Both the position numbers and the translations under genes were made by a program. The notes beneath the pieces were generated by a model. That model ran no database searches. It worked only from the letters and a program-made list of their open reading frames with translations, and was not told where the DNA came from. Positions 1-7,273 of a stretch of DNA of 64,000 nucleotides are shown here, one piece after another. Origin of the DNA: Mycolicibacterium sp. J2 (lineage in GTDB: Bacteria; Actinomycetota; Actinomycetes; Mycobacteriales; Mycobacteriaceae); assembly GCF_026240945.1 (NCBI RefSeq), contig NZ_JAPFPY010000020.1:29903-93902 (forward strand). The letters are read 5' to 3'. Each line of letters opens with the position of its first letter. The stretch's first letter is position 1.

Positions 1-288
1 CATCACCACGGCGTGGGTTCGCGGTATCCGGATGTCGCGGGTGGGGCCGGCCATCGCGATGGTGAGAAACACCAGGGCAGCGGTCAGCGCGACGGTCGGC
101 AGATGGCGCAGCCGATCAGGACGCCGCCCGGCGGCGACCGCCTGCAGCAGATCCAGATTGGCGAAGCGCAACACCCGGCGCCGGGTGCGCCTCGTCGTGA
201 GCCAGTAGGCAAGGCCAAGCCCGGCGACGACCACCAGGAACAGCAACATCCACCCGTCGGTGAACCCGGATAGGCTCAAGACCGTCAC
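1..288 (-). CDS. VWA-domain membrane protein, N-terminal part (runs off the window)
   Basis: Reading from a GTG at 288, the first 96 residues are visible before the gene leaves the window. They show a short lead ending in LSGFTDGW, a first membrane segment (about residues 12-30), a basic loop with RFANLDLL, and a second membrane segment ending in IAMAGPTRDIRIPR. This pattern matches mycobacterial Rv1481-like VWA proteins, which sit beside MoxR ATPases and DUF58 proteins and are thought to act in envelope protein maturation. The MIDAS motif itself would lie beyond the edge. The start overlaps the upstream stop as GTGA, so the two genes are co-translated. Function in detail is inferred. Confidence 0.85.
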   Translation of the reverse strand, partial: MTVLSLSGFTDGWMLLFLVVVAGLGLAYWLTTRRTRRRVLRFANLDLLQAVAAGRRPDRLRHLPTVALTAALVFLTIAMAGPTRDIRIPRTHAVVM

Positions 289-1292
289 GTCGGCACACGC
301 CGATTCAGCACCAGCGCCAGAATCGTTGCGGCCGTGGCGAACAACACCGTCAATCGCAGCCAAGCGACATCGGCGGGTCCACGACTGCTCACGTAACCGA
401 ACTGGTCGGCGACCGCGGCATAACTGCTATCCAGGTCGGCGCCGCTCGACGCCCGGAAGAACTGGCCACCGGACAACTCGGCGATCCGCTGCAGCATCAC
501 GTCGTCGACGGGCACCGCCACCATGGTGTCCCCCAATTTCACCCGGCCGCCCGCCGTCCCGAAAGCTATGGTGGACACCGGAATCCCCGCATCATGCGCC
601 GAGCGCGCCGCGGTGTATGCCCCTTTCGGGGCGTCGGGATCGGACGGCTTGTTCTCCGCCCCGTCGGACAACAACACGATGCGGGCAGGGGCCGCACTCT
701 TCGCGGCGGCGAGAACCGCCGCGACGGTTCGGACCGCGTCCAGCCCGGCGAAGATCGCCGCACCGATCGCCGTCGAATCCTGCGGTGTCAGATGGTCGAC
801 GGCATCGACGGTGGCCTGATGATCCGGCGTCGGCGAAACCAGGACGCTGCTGGTGCCCGCGAAGCAGATCAGCCCCAGGTTGACGCCCACGGTGAGGTGC
901 GTGGCGAACCGGGCGACCGCGCGCTTGGCGGCCTCCAGCCGTGTCGGATCTTCGTCGGTGGCTTGCATGGACTGTGACACATCGATGGCCACCATGACGA
1001 CCGCGCGGTTTTGCGGTTTACGGATTTCGGTTGTGGGACAGGCGATCGCCACGACGAGTGCCGTGACTGCCGACATCATCAGCAGCATCGGCAGATGCCG
1101 GCCCGCGGTGGGCGGGCGCGGGCGCACGGTGTCCCAGCGCGCCCGGTCGGCGAATCGCGACAGCCGCTGCCGCCTGCGCACCTGGACCCACGCGTAGCCG
1201 CACACCAGGGCAGGTGGCAGCGCCAGCAGGGCGAGGAACATCGGATGTTGCCACCCGGACAGGGAGACCGGACCCAGCGTTGCGACCGTCAT
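285..1292 (-). CDS. VWA-domain membrane protein (Rv1481-like paralogue)
   Basis: This 335-residue protein has two N-terminal membrane segments (about 18-36 and 68-86), a von Willebrand A domain with an intact MIDAS start DVSQS at 104-108, and a C-terminal membrane segment just before the end NRRVPT. The ATG at 1292 is chosen because it matches the family N-terminus, follows GGAGGG at some distance, and removes an Arg-rich lead. It overlaps the next VWA gene by 4 bases. The partner looks closer to Rv1481, so this copy is probably a tandem duplicate. VWA proteins of this group bind metal through the MIDAS and work with a MoxR AAA ATPase; that ATPase is not in view. Confidence 0.88.
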   Translation of the reverse strand: MTVATLGPVSLSGWQHPMFLALLALPPALVCGYAWVQVRRRQRLSRFADRARWDTVRPRPPTAGRHLPMLLMMSAVTALVVAIACPTTEIRKPQNRAVVMVAIDVSQSMQATDEDPTRLEAAKRAVARFATHLTVGVNLGLICFAGTSSVLVSPTPDHQATVDAVDHLTPQDSTAIGAAIFAGLDAVRTVAAVLAAAKSAAPARIVLLSDGAENKPSDPDAPKGAYTAARSAHDAGIPVSTIAFGTAGGRVKLGDTMVAVPVDDVMLQRIAELSGGQFFRASSGADLDSSYAAVADQFGYVSSRGPADVAWLRLTVLFATAATILALVLNRRVPT

Positions 1293-1374
1293 AGTTCTGC
1301 CGCGAGCCCTCCCGCCGTGTCGAAATCGTGCTCGTCCGCCCCGCGCGTCGCCATCCGGGCACACGTTACATCAC

Positions 1375-1392
1375 TTGTACAGTTATACAACT
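1375..1392 (+). promoter_or_regulatory. Promoter with inverted repeat ahead of the LCP gene
   Basis: The 18 bases before ATG 1393 hold TTGTA-N6-TACAA (1375-1390) and a mycobacterial -10-like TACAGT at 1378-1383. Nine bases separate that hexamer from the ATG, so the transcript would be leaderless or nearly so. A TTG at 1375 could also start the frame but would lie over the promoter. The symmetry may be an operator; no regulator is identified. Confidence 0.4.
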
Positions 1393-2577
1393 ATGACTCC
1401 GATGCGGTCGCTTGCCGCCTTCTCCGCGTGCGTGGTGCTGACCTGCGGCGCCGGCTGGGCGTGCTTCCACACGGCGATGGGCGCAGTCGTCACCTCGCAC
1501 CTGCGCCTGGATCCGGCCGATGCGCCGCAGCAGGACCAGAACCTCCTGTTGCTCGGCCTGGACAGCCGGCTGGACGAAGAAGGACACCCGTTGCCGCAGG
1601 AGATGTACGACGCGTTGCACGCCGGCGACGACAGTGCAGGCGGGTACAACGCGAACGTGCTCATCGTGGTGCACATCCCGAAAAGCGGTGCGATCACGGC
1701 GGTATCGGTGCCCCGCGACGACTACGTCGATGTGCCGGGGTGTCCGGAGGGACAGTGCCAGGCCAAGGTGAAACAGGCCTACGGGCTGGCGTACGCGCAA
1801 GCCTTGGACAACATCCCCGCCACCGCCGACGTCGACACCGCCACCCGCGAACAGTCGGCCAGAGACGCCGGCCGCCGAGCCGAGGTCGACACCGTCCAGA
1901 ACGTGCTCGGCGTGCACCTCGACCACTTCGTCGAGGTGACCTTGGCCGGTTTCTTCCAGGTGGCCGCGCTGACGCAACCGATCACCGTCTGCCTGAACGC
2001 CGACACCTCCGACGACTATTCGGGAGCGAACTTCCGCCAGGGCGTGCAGGACCTGTCCGCCGCCCAAGCCGTCGCCTTCGTCCGGCAACGCCGCGACGAC
2101 AACGACGGATCGTTCACCGACCTCGATCGCACCCGCAGACAACAGGCGTTCCTCGTCTCCCTGCTGGGTGCGGTGCGACGTGGACACGGCATGACCGATC
2201 CGGTGAACCTGGCCCGGCTGCTGGACATCGCCCACCGGGATATGGCGGTCGACGCCGGATTCGACCTCGGTGAGTTCGTCACGCAGGCGGCACACCTGGT
2301 CGACCGACCGATCTCGCTGTACACCCTGCCCATCACCGATTTCGGTCAGGACGCCCAGGGGTCCGACATCAACCTCGTCGACGTGGCCACTCTGCGGCGC
2401 CTGGTCGCGGACCGCTTCGGCACAGCCGACACCTCCGACACAGCCCACACCGCCGACGGGTCCGCTCCGGCCGCCGGGCCCGACGTCGTCGCGGCCACCG
2501 GCCCGGGCCCGTCGGCGCCCACACCGACACAGCTCAGCCGGATGGACGCGACGTCGGCCACCGCATGCGTCAAATGA
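1393..2577 (+). CDS. LCP (LytR-CpsA-Psr) family cell-wall glycopolymer ligase
   Basis: LCP proteins transfer lipid-linked glycopolymers onto peptidoglycan; in mycobacteria this attaches arabinogalactan outside the membrane. The 394-residue product has an N-terminal membrane anchor (about 5-25) and the family blocks LLLLGLDSR, SVPRDDYVDVPG and AVAFVRQRRDDNDG followed by DLDRTRRQQAFL, which carry the pyrophosphate-binding Arg and Asp residues. The C-terminal 60 residues are Ala/Thr/Pro-rich and disordered-looking, without a clear LytR_C domain. The ATG at 1393 is preferred over TTG 1375, which would overlap the -10. The gene is divergent from the VWA pair. Which of the mycobacterial Lcp paralogues it corresponds to is not decided. 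Confidence 0.88.
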   Translation: MTPMRSLAAFSACVVLTCGAGWACFHTAMGAVVTSHLRLDPADAPQQDQNLLLLGLDSRLDEEGHPLPQEMYDALHAGDDSAGGYNANVLIVVHIPKSGAITAVSVPRDDYVDVPGCPEGQCQAKVKQAYGLAYAQALDNIPATADVDTATREQSARDAGRRAEVDTVQNVLGVHLDHFVEVTLAGFFQVAALTQPITVCLNADTSDDYSGANFRQGVQDLSAAQAVAFVRQRRDDNDGSFTDLDRTRRQQAFLVSLLGAVRRGHGMTDPVNLARLLDIAHRDMAVDAGFDLGEFVTQAAHLVDRPISLYTLPITDFGQDAQGSDINLVDVATLRRLVADRFGTADTSDTAHTADGSAPAAGPDVVAATGPGPSAPTPTQLSRMDATSATACVK

Positions 2578-2621
2578 TCAGCAGGTAACCGGTACCTCTG
2601 CCACCCGGTAAAGTCCCGGCT

Positions 2622-3167
2622 GTGAACCCGCCGAACGCCCGCGCGCACTGGCTGCGCGGCGGGCTGGTCGGCGGCAGTTCGGCCGTGCTGGCCACCTCGG
2701 CGCACACCGGCGCGGCCGGTGCGCTCCCGCACGGTGCCGCGCTGGTCGCCGCGCTGCTGGTGTGTGCGACGGCCGGAGCCGCCGTCGGCGCCGTCGATCT
2801 GCGCAGCCGCCACGCCAGGGCCGTCGCGGTGTTCGCCGCGCTGTGCGCCGCGCAGTTCCTCAGCCACGTCACACTGGCCGTCACCGGCGGCCACCATCAC
2901 GCCGGTGCCGCCATGGGCCTGACGCCGGCCATGATCGCCGCACACACCGGTGCTGCAGTGGTGCTCGGGATGTCCATCGCGGTGGTCGAACACCTCTACA
3001 CCGTCTGTGCCACCCTGCTGACCTGGCTGCGACTGTTCGCGGTCAGCACCCCGCGGCCGACCTCACCGACCGTCCGGTGGGCCGAGCCCGTCGTCATCCG
3101 TCCTGTGCTGCTGCGTCCGGGGCTGGGGATGCGCGCGCCGCCGTTCGCGGCTGTCCCAACCGCGTAG
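2622..3167 (+). CDS. Small His-containing membrane protein of unknown function
   Basis: The 181-residue product starts at GTG 2622. It has four hydrophobic stretches (about 13-33, 38-58, 66-90, 100-125), a GGHHHAGAAMG loop and a polar tail rich in Pro and Arg. I do not recognise the family. His and Met near membrane segments, plus its place directly upstream of a copper-chaperone operon, suggest a metal-related membrane protein, but that is only context. It is separated from the PepSY gene by 106 bases that include hairpins, so it may be a separate transcript. Confidence 0.7.
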   Translation: MNPPNARAHWLRGGLVGGSSAVLATSAHTGAAGALPHGAALVAALLVCATAGAAVGAVDLRSRHARAVAVFAALCAAQFLSHVTLAVTGGHHHAGAAMGLTPAMIAAHTGAAVVLGMSIAVVEHLYTVCATLLTWLRLFAVSTPRPTSPTVRWAEPVVIRPVLLRPGLGMRAPPFAAVPTA

Positions 3168-3189
3168 CGCGGTCCGTCTTTTCATCTCA

Positions 3190-3243
3190 CCGCAGAACCC
3201 CTCGGGGCTGCGGTCGTGCGCGTATACCCATACGCCCCTTTTT
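3190..3243 (+). terminator. Two hairpins and a T-run before the PepSY/PCuAC/Dyp operon
   Basis: CCGCAG at 3190-3195 pairs with CTGCGG at 3208-3213 around an inner CCCC/GGGG stem. A second stem GCGTAT-ACCC-ATACGC (3220-3235) is followed by CCC and five T (3239-3243). This resembles an intrinsic terminator, uncommon in mycobacteria. It may end the 2622 gene or act as a leader attenuator. The second stem could instead be an operator. Confidence 0.45.
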
Positions 3244-3273
3244 CTTTCGCAGAGATTTCAGAGAGCACGTTTC

Positions 3274-4611
3274 ATGACCATTCCCGAAAAAACGTCCACC
3301 ACCGAACCCACCGACCTACCACCGCCCCGGTACAGCTGGCGGCCGCTACTGATGCGGTTGCACTTCTACGCCGGCATCCTGGTGGCCCCGTTCATCGTCG
3401 TGGCCGCCGTCACCGGCGGGCTGTACGCCATGGCGCCGACCATCGAACGGTTCGCCTACGGCGACCTGTTGTACGTCGAACCGTCCGGCCAACCGGTCCC
3501 CCTGACGGATCAGGTCAACGCCGCCAGGACCGCCCACCCCGACCTGAGCATGACCGGACTGCGGCCACCGGCCGTGGCGGGCGAAGCCACCCGCATCTAC
3601 TTCGCCGATCCCACCCTCGACGCGGAGTTTCGCCGCGCCGTGTTCGTCGACCCGTACACCGCCCGGGTGCTCGGCGACGAACCCACCTGGTTGGGGTATC
3701 TGCCCGTCAGCACCTTCCTCGACGGCCTGCACCGGCATCTCCAACTCGGTGAGCCGGGCCGGATCTACAGCGAGGTCGCGGCGTCGTGGCTGTGGGTGGT
3801 GGCACTCGGCGGGCTCGCGCTGTGGCTGTTGCGGCGCGGTCGCATCATGACGGTGGCCCGCGGCCTCAAAGGCCGTGCCCGCACCCTCAATTGGCACGGC
3901 GCCACCGGGGTCTGGCTGTTGGCCGCTCTGTTGTTCCTTTCGGCCACCGGTATCACGTGGTCCACCTATGCCGGGGCGCACGTCACCGATATCCGCGCCG
4001 CGTTCGATTGGCAACGGCCGGTGCTGAGTTCGGCCGCCGGCAGCACGGCGACCGGCACCGACCCGGCGACCATCGACTACGACGCCGCGGTGCGAGCGGC
4101 CGGCAGCGCCGGCGTCCGGCTACCGGTGGAGGTGGCCCTGCCCACCGAGCCCGGCGCCGGACTGACCATCACCGAGCTGGACAAGCCCTACCGGCTGACC
4201 ACCAACGCCGCCACCGTCGACCCGGCCACCAGCACGGTGACCGGCACGTTGGACTACTGGCACGACTACTCGGTGGTGGCCATGCTCGCCGACTGGGGTA
4301 TCCGCGCGCACATGGGCCTGCTCTTCGGGTTGCTCAACCAGCTGCTGCTGCTCGGCATCGCGGTGGCGCTGGTGGCGGTCATCGTCGGCGGCTATCGGAT
4401 GTGGTGGCAGCGCCGCCCGACCCGCGGCTCGGCCTGGGCAGTCGGCAGGCCACCGGTGCGCGGTGCGCTGCGCAAGCTCCATCCCGCGGCGCTGGTGGCG
4501 CTCGTGGTCACCGCCGTGGCGGTGGGCTGGTTCCTGCCGTTGTTCGGAATCCCGTTGGTGGCCTTCCTGATCGCCGACGTCGCCATCGGGGCGGTGAAGC
4601 GTCGTGGGTAA
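3274..4611 (+). CDS. PepSY-associated TM-helix protein
   Basis: The 445-residue product has a membrane helix near the N-terminus (28-50), an extracytoplasmic PepSY-like region, helices around 170-188 and 212-232, a second PepSY-like region (about 240-335) and C-terminal helices (about 345-370 and 405-440). This is the PepSY_TM layout seen in YcnJ/PiuB-type proteins and in ferric reductase-like proteins linked to iron or copper handling. The stop overlaps the next gene. With a copper chaperone and a Tat-exported heme peroxidase downstream it probably serves metal or electron transfer across the membrane. The substrate is not known. Confidence 0.85.
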   Translation: MTIPEKTSTTEPTDLPPPRYSWRPLLMRLHFYAGILVAPFIVVAAVTGGLYAMAPTIERFAYGDLLYVEPSGQPVPLTDQVNAARTAHPDLSMTGLRPPAVAGEATRIYFADPTLDAEFRRAVFVDPYTARVLGDEPTWLGYLPVSTFLDGLHRHLQLGEPGRIYSEVAASWLWVVALGGLALWLLRRGRIMTVARGLKGRARTLNWHGATGVWLLAALLFLSATGITWSTYAGAHVTDIRAAFDWQRPVLSSAAGSTATGTDPATIDYDAAVRAAGSAGVRLPVEVALPTEPGAGLTITELDKPYRLTTNAATVDPATSTVTGTLDYWHDYSVVAMLADWGIRAHMGLLFGLLNQLLLLGIAVALVAVIVGGYRMWWQRRPTRGSAWAVGRPPVRGALRKLHPAALVALVVTAVAVGWFLPLFGIPLVAFLIADVAIGAVKRRG

Positions 4612-5089
4612 GCGTATGACGGTGCTGGTGCTGACCGTGCTGACCGTGCTGCTCGCGGGCTGCACCGGCACGCATCGGGAACAGACGATGGCGGCCGAAG
4701 TGACCGTCCGGGATCAGTGGGCCAGTGCAGCCGATACCGGGATGGCCGCGGTGTTCGGCACTTTCGCCAACGACGGACACCACGACGCCCGGATCGTCTC
4801 GGCCACCTCGCCGGTCGCCGGTCGGGTGGAGGTGCACGAGGTGAGCGCCGACGCGAGCGGTACCAAAACCATGCATCCCAAGGCGGGTGGCATCGTGATA
4901 CCGCCGGGCGGAACCCACGAACTGGCGCCAGGCGGTGATCACCTGATGTTCATGGATCTCAAGTCACCGTTGACACCGGGCGCCGACGTCCCCGTGACGG
5001 TGACATTCGAGGACGGCTCCACCCTCGACATCACCGCGCAGGTCCGCGATTTCGCCGGGGCCAACGAGAATTACCAACCGCATGGCTGA
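4604..5089 (+). CDS. PCuAC-type copper chaperone, lipoprotein
   Basis: PCuAC proteins bind Cu(I) outside the membrane and hand it to cuproenzymes. The 161-residue product has a lipoprotein signal ending in LLAGC (lipid Cys at residue 20) and the copper site pattern of the family: a His in VEVHEV, a Met in TKTMHPK, then HLMFM with His and Met. GTG 4604 overlaps the PepSY stop; ATG 4616 is the alternative and gives Cys 16. The end overlaps the Dyp peroxidase start by 8 bases, so translation is coupled. In Streptomyces a PCuAC-like protein sits beside the DyP enzyme DtpA and a Sco protein; no Sco gene is visible here. Confidence 0.9.
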   Translation: MGKRMTVLVLTVLTVLLAGCTGTHREQTMAAEVTVRDQWASAADTGMAAVFGTFANDGHHDARIVSATSPVAGRVEVHEVSADASGTKTMHPKAGGIVIPPGGTHELAPGGDHLMFMDLKSPLTPGADVPVTVTFEDGSTLDITAQVRDFAGANENYQPHG

Positions 5090-6266
5090 GTTGAATCGGC
5101 GGCGCCTCCTGACCGGGGGCGCCGCCGCGCTCGCCGCCGGCGCGGCACTCACCCAGAGCGGATCGGCGCAATCAGCAATGCTGCTCAGTGATTTCGGTGG
5201 CGAGGTCGAACCCTTTCACGGCACGCACCAGTCCGGCATCACCACCGCGCCCCAAGCGCACGCATTGTTCGTCGCCCTCGACCTGAAACCGGGGGCCGGC
5301 CGCCAACAGCTCGCCGCGGTGCTGCGACTGTGGAGCGCCGACGCCGCCCGCCTCACCCAGGGAACGCCGGCCCTCGCCGACACCGAACCCGAGCTGGCGC
5401 TGCGCCCGGCCAGGTTGACCGTCACGGTGGGCCTCGGCCCGACGGTGTTCGCCAGGGCCGGGTTGGGGCATCGGCTGCCTTCCACGGTGTACGAGATGCC
5501 GGCATTCGGCTCCGACCGGCTCGAATCCCATTGGTGTGGTGGCGATCTGCTGCTCCAGCTGTGCGCCGACGATCCCATGGCGTTGGCGCACGCGGCCCGG
5601 GTGCTGCTGAAGAACGTGCGCAGTCTGGTGGTGCCGCGGTGGCGGCAGAGCGGATTCCGGCACGCCGCGGGCGCCGACCGATCCGGTGCCACCATGCGCA
5701 ATCTGATGGGACAGGTGGACGGCACGGTGAACCTGCGCACCGCTGCGGAATTCGACCGGCACGTCTGGGACCATGGCGCCGGGCAGGCCTGGTTTGCCGG
5801 CGGTACCGTGCTGGTGCTCCGCCGGATCAGGGCCGAGATGGACACCTGGGACAAACTCGACCGCGAGAGCAAGGAATTCGCCGTCGGGCGCCGGTTGGCC
5901 AACGGTGCTCCCCTGACCGGACACAGCGAATCCGACGAACCGGATCTGAGCGCCCAGGTCGGCGGCATACCCGTCATCCCGCCCAACGCGCATATCGCAC
6001 TGGCTCGGCACCGTAACCCCGACGAGTTGATGCTGCGACGGCCGTACAACTACGACGACCCGCCGCCGGCCGGGGTGACCACCGACAGCGGGCTGTTGTT
6101 CGCTGCCTACCAACGGGATCCGGGTGCGAGCTTCGTCCCGGTGCAACGCCGGCTCGCAGCCGCCGATGCACTGAACACGTGGGTCACCACCATCGGCTCG
6201 GCAACGTTCGCGATCCTGCCAGGGGCGGCGGCCGGCGAGTACCTGGGGCAGTCGCTACTGGATTGA
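5082..6266 (+). CDS. Tat-exported Dyp-type heme peroxidase
   Basis: The 394-residue enzyme starts with a twin-arginine signal (NRRRLLTGG followed by an Ala-rich hydrophobic stretch). The Dyp fingerprint GXXDG appears as GQVDG in the middle of the protein, carrying the catalytic Asp. Further on are an IPPNAHIALAR segment with a likely proximal heme His and a conserved RRPYNYDD. Dyp peroxidases use peroxide to oxidise diverse substrates; Streptomyces DtpA, also exported and next to copper genes, is tied to cuproenzyme maturation. Unlike Rv0799c, the encapsulin cargo Dyp, this one is exported. Its 3' end overlaps convergent mazG by 12 bases. Confidence 0.9.
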   Translation: MAELNRRRLLTGGAAALAAGAALTQSGSAQSAMLLSDFGGEVEPFHGTHQSGITTAPQAHALFVALDLKPGAGRQQLAAVLRLWSADAARLTQGTPALADTEPELALRPARLTVTVGLGPTVFARAGLGHRLPSTVYEMPAFGSDRLESHWCGGDLLLQLCADDPMALAHAARVLLKNVRSLVVPRWRQSGFRHAAGADRSGATMRNLMGQVDGTVNLRTAAEFDRHVWDHGAGQAWFAGGTVLVLRRIRAEMDTWDKLDRESKEFAVGRRLANGAPLTGHSESDEPDLSAQVGGIPVIPPNAHIALARHRNPDELMLRRPYNYDDPPPAGVTTDSGLLFAAYQRDPGASFVPVQRRLAAADALNTWVTTIGSATFAILPGAAAGEYLGQSLLD

Positions 6267-7187
6267 CGGCCAGTGCGCGCGCCACTCGCCCGCGGTGATC
6301 GCGGCGGGTGGCGCGTCGGCGATGCCATCACCACGGCGATCGGCCAACACGGCCCGCTCGGCCGCGCGGACGGTGTCGATGAATTCCAGAACCGCAGTGC
6401 GCAGCTCGTTTTCGGGGTCACCACCGATATCGATACGGATTTCGCGCAGATCGGTCGGCACCAAGTCCTCGGGCAGCCCGGCGCCGGTGGCGCGTTCCAG
6501 GATCTTGTGCGCCAGGGCCAGGGCCGGCTGACCGGTCGGCACGTCGTCCATGCAGGAGTTGCGCGCCTTGGCGAGCTTCTCCTGCGCTTTGCGTTCCTCC
6601 CACTGCGCCAGCTGCTCGTCCAGTGAAACCGATTGCCCGGCAAGCACACCGAAGGCACGGTTGCCCAACTTGCGCACCAGCGCATCGGCCACATCATCGA
6701 TGCCGAACGGGTGGGTGGGCGCGTCCTCGGCGATGCGGGCGTGAAAGAGCACTTGCAGCAGCACATCCCCGAGCTCTTCGCGGAGTTCTTCGGCGTCACC
6801 GCCGCGCATGGCATCGAACAGTTCGTAGGTTTCCTCGAGCAGGTAGCGCCGCAGCGACTCGTGCGTCTGCTCGCTCTCCCACGGTCCGTCGGTGCGCAGC
6901 TTGTCCATCATGGCCACCGCGTCGACCAGTCGCTCACCGGGCTGCGGCGCCGGGGCGGCGATCAGCCGCTCCCCTGCCGCCAGTCGGGCTTTCACCGCGG
7001 GATGCTCCGGATCCGACGACAACAGCACCGGGGCCGGTTCGCCGTCGTACTCGGGCCGGGCCGACGGCAGCGACCACGGCACCTTGATCGGCATCTCCTC
7101 GGTGTACTGCACGTCCCCGGCCAGCAGTTCCACGGCATCCACCGGCACCAGCGCAGGCCGGCGCGGATCCACCAGGACGACAGTCAT
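6255..7187 (-). CDS. mazG: Nucleoside triphosphate pyrophosphohydrolase MazG
   Basis: MazG hydrolyses (d)NTPs, including oxidised ones, to monophosphate and pyrophosphate. The 310-residue product aligns throughout with Rv1021: N-terminal VVLVDPRRPALVPV, then the catalytic block LLEETYEL and EELREELGDVLLQVLFHA, whose Glu/Asp residues bind magnesium, then a divergent C-terminal half ending EWRAHWPS. ATG 7187 is used because it restores the Rv1021 N-terminus and follows GGAGG at a 6-base gap. The start lies inside a 26-bp tandem repeat that separates it from mfd. Confidence 0.95.
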   Translation of the reverse strand: MTVVLVDPRRPALVPVDAVELLAGDVQYTEEMPIKVPWSLPSARPEYDGEPAPVLLSSDPEHPAVKARLAAGERLIAAPAPQPGERLVDAVAMMDKLRTDGPWESEQTHESLRRYLLEETYELFDAMRGGDAEELREELGDVLLQVLFHARIAEDAPTHPFGIDDVADALVRKLGNRAFGVLAGQSVSLDEQLAQWEERKAQEKLAKARNSCMDDVPTGQPALALAHKILERATGAGLPEDLVPTDLREIRIDIGGDPENELRTAVLEFIDTVRAAERAVLADRRGDGIADAPPAAITAGEWRAHWPSIQ

Positions 7188-7273
7188 TTCGCGCCTCCGG
7201 CACGGGCCGTCATTTCGCGCCTCCGGCACGGGCCGTCATTTCGCGCCTCCGGCACGGGCCGTCATTTCGCGCC
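7185..7273 (-). repeat. 26-bp tandem repeat forming three coupled minicistrons between mfd and mazG
   Basis: Three perfect 26-bp copies lie at 7185-7210, 7211-7236 and 7237-7262, and an 11-base partial copy at 7263-7273. On the minus strand each copy carries GGAGG, six bases, then ATGA. The result is three 9-codon frames, each encoding MTARAGGAK, at 7265-7236, 7239-7210 and 7213-7184. Each start overlaps the preceding stop as ATGA; the first overlaps the mfd TGA and the last overlaps the mazG ATG. Confidence 0.9.

Noticed and set aside
3220..3235. RicR/CsoR copper operator
   Set aside because: TATACCC resembles a half site but the matching GGGTA half is missing, and the sequence also fits a terminator stem.
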